A stretch of DNA of 36,638 nucleotides from an uncultured Lachnospiraceae bacterium. Lineage in GTDB: Bacteria; Bacillota; Clostridia; Lachnospirales; Lachnospiraceae. The notes under the pieces are model-generated. The model searched no databases and was not told where the DNA came from. It saw nothing but the letters and a program-made list of their open reading frames with translations. Within the stretch, counting starts at the first letter, position 1; each line of letters opens with the position of its first letter. The stretch is taken from positions 1 to 36,638 of the forward strand of contig CACYJP010000003.1 in NCBI GenBank assembly GCA_902774725.1, given 5' to 3'. Positions 1 through 7,267 of the stretch are shown here, in pieces. Both the position numbers and the translations under genes were made by a program.

Positions 1-822
1 GATATAACGACCATACTCGAAGGTTATATCACTGTAGCTGTCTTTTAGTCCGGTCTTTTCTACGATATCCATAAGACCTTTCATATCCTCTTCGTTGAAG
101 TGGCTGAGTGGAGTATTTATTTCTTTAAAATAATCAATTCCAAGGCCCGGACCGTATTCAAGACTGAAATCCTTACCGAATTTTTCTTTGAGTATTTTTC
201 CGTATTCAGTAAGCTCGGTTAATTCTTTTTCTATCTTTTTAAGATTCTTCTGTGTTCCTGAAAAATAATGTATACCGATTAATTCCATATACTGTGACGT
301 ATTAACCTTTTCACATAATTCTTCAAGAGTTTCTCTATCAACACCAAACTGATTTCCGGAGGTGAGACGTATATATATACGTAATTTGCCGTTAGGGGTG
401 GACGAAGCATTAGGGATGGACGAAGCATTAGGGACGGACGTGGCATCTTCTTTTATTTCACGCGTAACAGCTTCAAGTATCTCAAAGTGTTCAGGTGATT
501 CTATAGTGAAAAAGCCTGCGGCGCCCCCAAGAGAGAGAATTCGTCTCATGCTTTCTCTTGTTTTATTAACGCCCGAGATAAGTATTTTTTCAGCACTTAC
601 CTTGTCTCTGACACATATCTCATATTCACCCGGAGAACAGACCTCAAGTCTGTCAACGAAGGGGGCTATATAGCCTGCAAGAACAGGGGAGGCCTTCATA
701 GCAAAGCACAGGCCTATATCCTTCTGATAGTCCCTCATCATTTCAATTCTTTTATTTAATTCTGCTATGTCATATAGATAAAATGGAGTTTTGAATTCCT
801 TTATCATTTCATTTATATCCAT
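1..822 (-). CDS. PLP-dependent decarboxylase, fold type III (Orn/DAP/Arg decarboxylase-like), 3' end cut off
   Basis: The first 274 codons are present; the C-terminal part lies beyond base 1. The N-terminal half has the alanine racemase/group IV decarboxylase barrel pattern: a PLP-lysine motif FAMKAS near residue 47 (family form YAVKAN), then EVCSPGEYE, an HYFSGTQ strand matching HFHIGSQ, and EYGPGLGID matching the phosphate-binding glycine loop. Such enzymes decarboxylate ornithine, diaminopimelate, arginine or carrier-bound amino acids. The ATG at 822 has a GAGG 8 bases upstream. The gene follows the adenylating enzyme by 82 bases on the same strand, so it is probably cotranscribed with the dlt-like operon. 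The pairing of an AMP-forming ligase with a PLP decarboxylase recalls BtrJ/BtrK of butirosin synthesis and exosortase-associated ligase/decarboxylase pairs. Substrate is unknown, and the second-half catalytic Cys/Tyr cannot be seen. An in-frame 18-bp repeat (392-445) inserts a Pro-Asn-Ala-Ser-Ser stretch. Confidence 0.8.
   Translation of the reverse strand, partial: MDINEMIKEFKTPFYLYDIAELNKRIEMMRDYQKDIGLCFAMKASPVLAGYIAPFVDRLEVCSPGEYEICVRDKVSAEKILISGVNKTRESMRRILSLGGAAGFFTIESPEHFEILEAVTREIKEDATSVPNASSIPNASSTPNGKLRIYIRLTSGNQFGVDRETLEELCEKVNTSQYMELIGIHYFSGTQKNLKKIEKELTELTEYGKILKEKFGKDFSLEYGPGLGIDYFKEINTPLSHFNEEDMKGLMDIVEKTGLKDSYSDITFEYGRYI
392..445. repeat. Three in-frame 18-bp tandem repeats inside the decarboxylase gene
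   Basis: Units lie at 392-409, 410-427 and 428-445. The first two differ at one base and the third is more diverged. On the coding (minus) strand they add three copies of a hexapeptide of the form S-x-P-N-A-S, between a helix and the LRIYIRL strand of the barrel. A perfect 16-bp palindrome (ACGTATATATATACGT, 367-382) lies next to them within the coding sequence. Length in multiples of three keeps the frame open, so this looks like a slippage-prone surface loop. Confidence 0.8.
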
Positions 823-904
823 ACATAAATCCTCGAAATTAAATCCATTAAAATCCTTAAAAGCTAAGCTATTAAAATACTCAAAAGCTAAGCCTTAGAA
901 CGGC

Positions 905-2437
905 TTAGAGCGTACGTAGCTTGTTCCTGTCTATTTTTCCGTTTTTGCTGAGCGGAAGCTCTTCCATAAACTTGTAAATGTTTGGAAGCATATACTCCGG
1001 AAGCTTGGTCTTAAGTCCGGCAACTATCTGCTTTTTGTCCGGACACTCAGAGGCTGAGTCACCGGTATAATAAGCTACTATACGGTACTTGACTGAATCA
1101 TAGATACAGCAGGCCTGACCGATTCCGGAAAGGGAGTTCATTGCTCTTTCGATTTCTTCAAGCTCGATTCTGTGACCATTATGCTTTATCTGGAAGTCGC
1201 GTCTTCCGGCGAAGTTCAGCAGACCGTTTTTTCTGAAGCCCAGATCACCTGTTTTATAAACTCTGCCGATACCATCTAGTTCGACAAAGGCTTTCTTTGT
1301 TGCTTCCTCGTTATTATAGTAGCAAAGTGCGAGTTCATTTCCGGCTACGCATATCTCACCGATTGTATCAGCTTCGTCTTCTGGAATGATCCTTCCGTTC
1401 TCGTCTATCAGGTAGATCTCTTTTCCAGGAAATACATATCCTATCGGAAGCTTCTCGGGAACATCGGAGTGGTCTATTCTATAGTAAGAGCAGTTACAGG
1501 TTATCTCTGTTGGTCCGTAGAGATTTACAAACTCTGCATTCGGATACTGCTCCATCCAGTCCTTCAGATGCTTGGCCGGCATTTCCTCACCGCTGAATAA
1601 AACCTTGTTTATCTTTGGCGGAACCTTGTACATAAATTCATGAAGTCTGTTCAGAAGTACGAGAGCGGATACTGCCCAGGTGAGAGTAGTCACCTCGTAT
1701 TTTTCTAGCATATCCATTACATTGTTAGGAAATCTGAAATAAGCGGTAGGTATGATAACCATAGTCGCGCCTGTCTTTAGACAGCTGTAGATATCCTTTA
1801 CAGAAACATCAAAATCAAATGGAGCCTGATTACCTATTACATCGTTCTCAGTTATTTTGAAAAGCTCTGTAAAGCTGTCGATAAAGCTTATAACAGATGC
1901 GTGTCCAACAAGAACGCCCTTCGGTACTCCGGTTGAACCGGAGGTGAAGTTACAGTATAGTGGAGCAGGACAAATACTTTTAGAATTTGAATCATTTTCA
2001 GCTGAAGCATCAGTATCTCTTTCTGCCATTTCGTTTGTATTTTTTATTATCTCAAAAAGGACATCCGTGGTAATAACATTTCCCTTGTAGCCCAGTCTTT
2101 TGATTTTTTCAAGAGTTTCCGGCTCGGTGATTAAAAGCTCCGGTGACAGAGTTTTTAACTGACTGGCGTGACGTTCATCCGGGAAGTCCGGGTCCAGCAG
2201 TGAGTAAAATCCGCCGGCATAGACAATTCCCAAAAATATCTGAAGAGTCTTTGTGCTTTTTTTCAGCATTACAGCCACGGGCTGAGCCGGTGAGATATAG
2301 TCGCAAAGAACACGTCCTATTCGTGAGCTGTTACTTCTCAGCTCTTCAAATGTACAGGACTCTTCGCCGTCTGTAACTGCCATTTTATTTGGCAGACGTT
2401 TTGCAGTATTTTCAAGATATTCGAGAACGTTTTTCAT
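905..2437 (-). CDS. DltA-like amino acid adenylating enzyme
   Basis: A 510-residue ANL-superfamily enzyme that should activate a carboxylate (most likely an amino acid) as its adenylate and load it on a carrier protein. Visible core motifs in order: FTSGSTGVPKG (A3, ~residue 165), NQAPFDFDVSVKDIY (A4, ~205, very like DltA), NLYGPTEIT (A5, ~305), YKTGDLG (A7, ~395), GRRDFQIKHNGHRIELEEIE (A8, ~412) and LPLSKNGKIDR with the catalytic lysine near the C terminus. The length equals that of DltA (about 505). I chose the ATG at 2437 because AAGGA lies 8 bases upstream and the product then begins MKNVLEYLENTAKRLPNK, the normal DltA-type start; the frame is open for 15 more codons upstream. It lies 79 bases after the SGNH gene. 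No carrier protein (dltC) gene is visible in the window. Whether the substrate is D-alanine cannot be told from the sequence. Confidence 0.85.
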   Translation of the reverse strand: MKNVLEYLENTAKRLPNKMAVTDGEESCTFEELRSNSSRIGRVLCDYISPAQPVAVMLKKSTKTLQIFLGIVYAGGFYSLLDPDFPDERHASQLKTLSPELLITEPETLEKIKRLGYKGNVITTDVLFEIIKNTNEMAERDTDASAENDSNSKSICPAPLYCNFTSGSTGVPKGVLVGHASVISFIDSFTELFKITENDVIGNQAPFDFDVSVKDIYSCLKTGATMVIIPTAYFRFPNNVMDMLEKYEVTTLTWAVSALVLLNRLHEFMYKVPPKINKVLFSGEEMPAKHLKDWMEQYPNAEFVNLYGPTEITCNCSYYRIDHSDVPEKLPIGYVFPGKEIYLIDENGRIIPEDEADTIGEICVAGNELALCYYNNEEATKKAFVELDGIGRVYKTGDLGFRKNGLLNFAGRRDFQIKHNGHRIELEEIERAMNSLSGIGQACCIYDSVKYRIVAYYTGDSASECPDKKQIVAGLKTKLPEYMLPNIYKFMEELPLSKNGKIDRNKLRTL

Positions 2438-2516
2438 ATCGTATTCCTTTATACCATTTATCGCTTGTTTCTTATATAACAATTAGCTCATATATAAACT
2501 TAGTTTTTGCAAGTAT

Positions 2517-3509
2517 CTAATCATTCCTGTGATCAGGAAGGTCATAGTTTTCTTTTAGATACTTTATCAGATAATTCGTTGTTTTCTCAGCACCGTACTT
2601 GTTTATATGGTCTCCCTTGTCGCCTGTATCCTTCTTCCAGTCAATTCCTATTTCGTCCTTCAGAATATTGAAGTCGATATAAGCGAGACCGTGTTCATCA
2701 GCATAGTCCTGAATAGTGTTATGTGTTGAGTAATCTGCGTGCACAGCAGAAGGAGAGGTTACAAGTATCACCTTGATATCCTTCTTGTTGCATAGCTCGA
2801 TTATCTTATCCAGGTAATGGAAGGTGATTGGATTTACATAGAAACGTTCATCCGTTTCAAACATATACTCTCCTTCGGTATATGGGTCAACCACCTCAAC
2901 AGGTTCATATCCAAGCACAGCTGTGTATTTGTCAGGCTTTTTCAGACCGAATATCTGTCTCCAGCTGCTATGATATCTAAGTATGCAAAACTCCTCCTGA
3001 AGGAGATTCTTGAAGGTAACCTCAGCTTCCTTTTTCAGAGTTGTATCTTGAGTGATAACATTTGTCTCGAGAATCAGAATCTTTGGGTGCTGTTTTTCGA
3101 GCAGCTTTCCGAGGAAGTAGTAGGTTTCGGATATCCTCTGTCCCAGCTGATTGCAATTATATGCCAGGATACCGGCTTCGTTCATCATCTGCTCAGGTGA
3201 AGCCATTACCATTGCTTCACTGTCGCCGAGTATCATAACATCCATGGTATCCGGCTTGGCCATAAGTGCTCTGGTGATATGTCTCTCACGAGGATTTACG
3301 TTGTTCGGATTCTCTGTACGAATAGGGTCGATCATGTATGAAACAACCTTAAGAGTAATCGCGAATACGATTAAAAATCCAAAGATTTCGAGCCAGCGTC
3401 CGAGCTTCTTTGAGTTAGGCTTCGATTCATTTTCTGTTTTAGACTTGTTGTCTGTCTTAGGATTGCTATCTGTTTTTGAAACGTTATCGTTTTTATCAGA
3501 ATCCCGCAT
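2517..3509 (-). CDS. Membrane-anchored SGNH-fold protein (DltD-like role)
   Basis: A 330-residue protein with a hydrophilic Lys/Asn/Ser-rich cytoplasmic N terminus (1-36), one membrane segment (~40-59) and an extracellular domain. It carries the SGNH hydrolase block I motif LGDSEA (Ser97) and a C-terminal GDHINKYGA motif (Asp300-His301) matching the Asp-His block of that fold. In dlt and alginate/wall-acylation systems such proteins work with an MBOAT enzyme in moving acyl groups to extracellular polymers. The start codon lies within the last codons of the MBOAT gene (14-base overlap) behind a GGAGGTGG site, indicating translational coupling. It is probably an acyltransferase/esterase partner of the MBOAT protein; overall similarity to classical DltD cannot be judged by eye. 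Confidence 0.75.
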   Translation of the reverse strand: MRDSDKNDNVSKTDSNPKTDNKSKTENESKPNSKKLGRWLEIFGFLIVFAITLKVVSYMIDPIRTENPNNVNPRERHITRALMAKPDTMDVMILGDSEAMVMASPEQMMNEAGILAYNCNQLGQRISETYYFLGKLLEKQHPKILILETNVITQDTTLKKEAEVTFKNLLQEEFCILRYHSSWRQIFGLKKPDKYTAVLGYEPVEVVDPYTEGEYMFETDERFYVNPITFHYLDKIIELCNKKDIKVILVTSPSAVHADYSTHNTIQDYADEHGLAYIDFNILKDEIGIDWKKDTGDKGDHINKYGAEKTTNYLIKYLKENYDLPDHRND

Positions 3510-5112
3510 AGATCAGATCCACCTCCTCAAATCCCGGTCCGTAGCAACCGAATATAGTAATGACCATAAGAAGAGCGAGTACAAGTCCCCACCTCAGAAG
3601 CATAGGCTTACGTAAAAGTGCACTTGTTATGTCGGTACCCTTTTCTCTGATCAGATTAATAATTATTACAACAATAAGCATAGCAAGAACTATAAGCCAG
3701 TCGTACTTGTCGAGTCCCCAGTTAAGAGCGTCGCCATTCCACAAAATGCTCAGCTTGAAGCCTTTAAATGTATCAATAAACATTCTGAAGCCTTCAGCAA
3801 GTGAGTCGGCCTGGAAGAAAAGCTCTCCTGCGAAAATGATTATCCAGGTTTTAAATATACGTACGCAGTTTACAATCTTGTTTTCCTTTGAAGTATGCAG
3901 GAGCTTGAGAATTCCATCTCCCACAGGCTCCAGTAGGAGCTCTAAAAGAATAACTACAAAGTAGAAAACTCCGTAGAATATATATGTCCATTTAGGACCA
4001 TGCCAGAGACCATTACAAAGCCATACAGGAAGAAGAGCTATTGCTGATGCAACAACCCTGGTTAAATGCTTGCTTACTCTGTCCTTGGCAAACTTTCCCC
4101 ATTTCTTTGAAAGACCGGACATGGATACCGGGTAAAAGATATAAGTCTTGAACCATACACCGAGTGATATATGCCATCTGCGCCAGAATTCCGAAGCATT
4201 TCTTGCGAGGAATGGCTGACGGAAGTTTTCAGGAAGCTTGATACCGAAGATCTCACCAATACCGATGACCATATCCATACAGCCGGAAAAGTCCATGTAT
4301 TCCATCACGGTAAAGATAACTGCGGCAGCAATTACACTTGCCCCACCAGTTTTATTATCCGGGTTAAAAAGGTATGAAACTGCCGGACTCAGCCTGTCGG
4401 CAATAACGAGCTTCTTCATAATACCCCAGAAAAGTCGAGTGTAACCGCGAATCACATTGTCCGGGTCAATTGAGTTTCCAACATACAGCTGATCCTTCAT
4501 GTCTCCGTAAAGAGCAATCGGTCCCTCAACAATAGTCGGGAAGAAGCAGAGATATAAAAGCAGCTTAAAAGGATTTTTCTGTGCACTGTATTTGCCCCAG
4601 TATATATCAACCATATAGCTGATTGCCTGCATAGTAAAAAATGATATACCGAGAGGCAGAGCTATGGATCTTATCGGAAGTATCGGAGCATCCTTAGATG
4701 CATTAAAAAGTGCGTTTATATTTTCTGCGAAGAAATTATAATACTTGAGATATAGCAGGCTGGAAAGAGCAAGAACTATACCTAGAGTAAGGATAAGTCT
4801 TGTTCTTTTCTGATACTTTGCCTTGAGAGCGGCCTTTGCTTCCTTTGCTGATGAGCCGTCCGTCTTTTTATCCTTAAGCTGCTTAAGAGCACCTTTTTTA
4901 TCCAGGTTCATTTTCTCAAGCCACAGTCCGACACCAAAAGAAATAGAAGCTGCAACAATCAGAAATATAAAAAGAGTAACTGAAAATGTAAAATAGAACC
5001 CTATACTTGCAAGCAGAAGGCAAACCCATCTGAAGCGTTTAGGGAATATCTGATATCCTATGATTAAAGCTGGCAGGAAGATCATGCCGAAAACTAACAT
5101 ATAGTAAAGCAT
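3496..5112 (-). CDS. MBOAT-family O-acyltransferase (DltB/AlgI-like)
   Basis: A 538-residue polytopic membrane protein with about ten or more hydrophobic segments. It has the MBOAT signatures: FWRRWHISLGVWFKTYIFYP around residue 310 and the invariant histidine in NGLWHGPKWTYIFYG (His371). These enzymes pass an acyl group from a cytoplasmic thioester to an extracellular acceptor. The protein is longer than classical DltB (about 400), with a charged insertion at ~70-105 (KKGALKQLKDKK and AKAALKAKYQKR), and so resembles AlgI/PatA-type members in size. The ATG at 5112 has GAGG 8 bases upstream. It is the first gene of a leftward operon and overlaps the SGNH gene, which with the downstream DltA-like enzyme supports an acylation system. 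Confidence 0.88.
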   Translation of the reverse strand: MLYYMLVFGMIFLPALIIGYQIFPKRFRWVCLLLASIGFYFTFSVTLFIFLIVAASISFGVGLWLEKMNLDKKGALKQLKDKKTDGSSAKEAKAALKAKYQKRTRLILTLGIVLALSSLLYLKYYNFFAENINALFNASKDAPILPIRSIALPLGISFFTMQAISYMVDIYWGKYSAQKNPFKLLLYLCFFPTIVEGPIALYGDMKDQLYVGNSIDPDNVIRGYTRLFWGIMKKLVIADRLSPAVSYLFNPDNKTGGASVIAAAVIFTVMEYMDFSGCMDMVIGIGEIFGIKLPENFRQPFLARNASEFWRRWHISLGVWFKTYIFYPVSMSGLSKKWGKFAKDRVSKHLTRVVASAIALLPVWLCNGLWHGPKWTYIFYGVFYFVVILLELLLEPVGDGILKLLHTSKENKIVNCVRIFKTWIIIFAGELFFQADSLAEGFRMFIDTFKGFKLSILWNGDALNWGLDKYDWLIVLAMLIVVIIINLIREKGTDITSALLRKPMLLRWGLVLALLMVITIFGCYGPGFEEVDLIYAGF

Positions 5113-5211
5113 ATTACGACCTCAGGAATAATATTTACAACTATTTGCAAAGCAAACTGTTACTTATTTTATCATAACTTTCTACATTATTAAAGGGGCT
5201 TGAGTCGGGAA

Positions 5212-5280
5212 TATGTGAGTAAAAGAAGATATGACTAAAATAAGATGTGACTAAAAATAAGATGTGACTAAAGTCATATC
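5212..5280 (+). promoter_or_regulatory. Candidate operator array: four GATGTGACTAAA-type repeats ending in a dyad
   Basis: Copies begin at 5212 (TATGTGAGTAAA), 5228 (GATATGACTAAA), 5244 and 5261 (both GATGTGACTAAA), with spacings of 16, 16 and 17 bases. The last copy runs into an inverted half-site, giving TGACT-AA-AGTCA, and the final GTCATATC is the exact inverse of GATATGAC at 5228. The dyad centre lies about 30 bp upstream of the proposed -35 box of the exporter operon, a position suited to an activator. The LuxR/NarL-type regulator at 9687-10346 is the natural candidate to bind it. This is inference. Confidence 0.5.
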
Positions 5281-5300
5281 TAAATACTATCTTTTTTCAC

Positions 5301-5329
5301 TACAAAACGAAGGGGTGTTTTCCTATAAT
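5301..5329 (+). promoter_or_regulatory. Promoter of the ABC exporter / two-component operon
   Basis: A perfect -10 box TATAAT lies at 5324-5329. The best -35 candidate at 17 bp spacing, TACAAA (5301-5306), is poor, which fits a promoter that needs an activator bound at the repeat array just upstream. Transcript start would be near 5336, about 90 bases before the first gene. Confidence 0.55.
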
Positions 5330-5426
5330 GAGTTTGTCAGATGAGGAAGGTGTCCGATGAAAAGGTATCAAATGATGAAGACACATAAACGAGTCAGATA
5401 AAAAAGAAATAAAACGGAGAATAGCT

Positions 5427-6179
5427 ATGGGAACAATTCTTAAAACAAAGGATCTTACAAAAAAGTATGATGGAAATGTCGTGGTAGACAACCTGAATCT
5501 TGAGATAGAGGAGGGAGAGATATTCGGACTTCTCGGACCGAACGGAGCCGGAAAGAGTACGACAATGAATATGATCTGCGGAATAGTTCGTCCGACTCTT
5601 GGAAGTGTAGAGTTCATGGAGCAGGATTTCCAGAAGAACAGAAAGAAGCTGATCGAGAACCTCGGATACATACCACAGGATCTGGCGATACACGGCAATC
5701 TAAAGGCCTGGGAAAATGTAGAACTGTTCACCTCACTATATGGAATCAAGGGCGCGGAGCTCAAGGAAAGAATAGATGAATCGCTAGAATATGTAGGACT
5801 CATTGATAAAAGAAATGACTACGCCAAGACATTTTCAGGAGGAATGAAGAGAAGACTGAACATAGCATGTGCGATTGGCCATCATCCAAAGCTTCTTATC
5901 TTCGATGAGCCGACAGTAGGAATCGATCCACAGTCAAGAAACTTTATTCTGGAAAAAATAAAGGCTTCAAATAAAAATGGTGCAACAATCATTTACACCA
6001 GCCACTATATGGAAGAGGTTGAGGCTATCTGCACTAGGATAGCGATTATGGATAACGGCAAGGTCATTGCAACGGGTACAAGTGAGGAGCTGAAGAAAAT
6101 GGTTGTTGATGATACATCATCTATCACGCTAGAGGAAGTATTCCTTACAATGACAGGAAAGAAACTAAGAGATTATTAG
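5427..6179 (+). CDS. ABC-2 exporter ATP-binding protein (LnrL-like)
   Basis: A 250-residue ABC ATPase with Walker A GPNGAGKST (~39-47), Q-loop YIPQD, signature FSGGMKRRL (~137-145) and Walker B LLIFDEPTVGID, followed by the H-loop YTSHYMEE. This short DrrA/LnrL-type subunit powers export of drugs, peptides or lipids. The ATG has GGAG 9 bases upstream. It is followed 11 bases later by the first of two permeases, then by a sensor kinase and a regulator. That five-gene set matches the B. subtilis LnrLMN/LnrJK arrangement for amphipathic antibiotics, so a role in antimicrobial resistance is likely, but the exported compound is unknown. Confidence 0.9.
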   Translation: MGTILKTKDLTKKYDGNVVVDNLNLEIEEGEIFGLLGPNGAGKSTTMNMICGIVRPTLGSVEFMEQDFQKNRKKLIENLGYIPQDLAIHGNLKAWENVELFTSLYGIKGAELKERIDESLEYVGLIDKRNDYAKTFSGGMKRRLNIACAIGHHPKLLIFDEPTVGIDPQSRNFILEKIKASNKNGATIIYTSHYMEEVEAICTRIAIMDNGKVIATGTSEELKKMVVDDTSSITLEEVFLTMTGKKLRDY

Positions 6180-6190
6180 AGGGAAGACAA

Positions 6191-7267
6191 ATGATTAGAT
6201 ATCTGGTAAAAAACAACTTAAAGCTGATGTCAAGGAGTGTCACAAACATCCTTCTGTTAGTAATAATGCCGCTTATTCTTATCGCACTTCTGTCCAGTGC
6301 ATTTAACGATATGATGAAGAAGTATGAGGATAAAAATGAGATACATGCAGGATACAGAATCGAAGGAGAAAAAGTATCACCTGAAATAATAGATGCATTT
6401 AAGTCTTCGGCTGCTGAAAAAGGCTTCGTACTTCAAGAATACGAATACGGTGATCCGAAGGAGCTTATGAATAAAGAGGAGATTGACGGCTTCGTAGTTT
6501 TCGGCGATGACACATACAGCATATATCAAAGTGATGATGCTAAGGAAGAGGGAAAGATACTTGAATATACAATCAGCGCGTTTTATGAAAATGTAAATGC
6601 TGAGTTGATGCAGCTGGATACCAAGTCAGTAACTCCGGCAGTAGAACATCCGGACTATATGTCCCCTATAGACTCAAAGGATTATTACGGTATTATAGAA
6701 ATCGTTTATTTTGGCTGGTGTGCTATAGTCTGTGGAGCGGGAATCTTCACAAGTGAGAAAAAATACAGGATAAGAAAAAAGCTTCAGGTATCGAAGCTCT
6801 CTGAGTTCCAGTTATATCTTGCAAAATTTATCCCGATGCTTATAGCAGTAAGCCTTGGAATCTTAGCATCAGCACTTCTCTCGGTTGCGCTGTTCGGAGT
6901 GCACTGGGGCAATCCGATTCTGTCAATGATCATAGTGCTGTTCTCTGTAGCAGCAGCTACAGCATTTGGACTTATGTTCTATATGATTTTTGATAACCTT
7001 GTAGTAACAATTATCGGAGTATTTATAGCAGTGTGGCTTGCAGGATTTTTCGGAGGCAGCTTTGAAACCTATATGTTCTCATCTCATCCGATGACACTGA
7101 AGCTTTTATCACCGATATATCACATCAACAGATCACTTACAGAGCTTTCATGTATGGGCAAAAGTGATTATGTAGTATCAGCAATACTTTTCTGCAGCGG
7201 AATAATAATTGTTTGTTCATTTATTGCAGTTCTGGCAGGAAGCTTAAGAAAGAGAGGAAAGGCATGA
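6191..7267 (+). CDS. ABC-2 type permease, first subunit
   Basis: A 358-residue membrane protein with the ABC-2 layout: one N-terminal membrane segment (~15-36), a large extracytoplasmic domain (~37-165) and about five C-terminal segments (from ~168 to ~350). The segment IRKKLQVSKLSEFQLYLAKF resembles the coupling helix region that contacts the ATPase. A GAGGGAAG site precedes the ATG at 6191, and its stop codon overlaps the start of the second permease (ATGA), as expected for a pair making one heterodimeric channel. Confidence 0.85.
   Translation: MIRYLVKNNLKLMSRSVTNILLLVIMPLILIALLSSAFNDMMKKYEDKNEIHAGYRIEGEKVSPEIIDAFKSSAAEKGFVLQEYEYGDPKELMNKEEIDGFVVFGDDTYSIYQSDDAKEEGKILEYTISAFYENVNAELMQLDTKSVTPAVEHPDYMSPIDSKDYYGIIEIVYFGWCAIVCGAGIFTSEKKYRIRKKLQVSKLSEFQLYLAKFIPMLIAVSLGILASALLSVALFGVHWGNPILSMIIVLFSVAAATAFGLMFYMIFDNLVVTIIGVFIAVWLAGFFGGSFETYMFSSHPMTLKLLSPIYHINRSLTELSCMGKSDYVVSAILFCSGIIIVCSFIAVLAGSLRKRGKA

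Larger units (their letters stand above)
5113..5426. promoter_or_regulatory. Divergent intergenic region between the dlt-like operon and the ABC exporter operon
   Basis: A 314-base gap with no credible gene. It holds an array of four 12-bp repeats (5212-5280), a plus-strand promoter (5301-5329) and the ribosome binding sites of both flanking genes (GAGG before 5112, GGAG before 5427). For the leftward operon only a weak minus-strand promoter can be proposed: TAAAAT at about 5171-5176 with a poor TTTAAT -35 box 17 bp away. A small inverted repeat TTTGC-TTT-GCAAA lies at about 5146-5158. No terminator hairpin was seen. Confidence 0.6.

Noticed and set aside
362-673. Open frame of 103 codons on the plus strand
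   Set aside because: It lies antisense within the decarboxylase gene, which has clear family motifs on the minus strand; its repeats are the 18-bp units read backwards.
5212-5280. Possible short CRISPR-like array
   Set aside because: Units are only 12 bases, spacers 4-5 bases and similar to each other; no cas gene is present. It fits an operator array.
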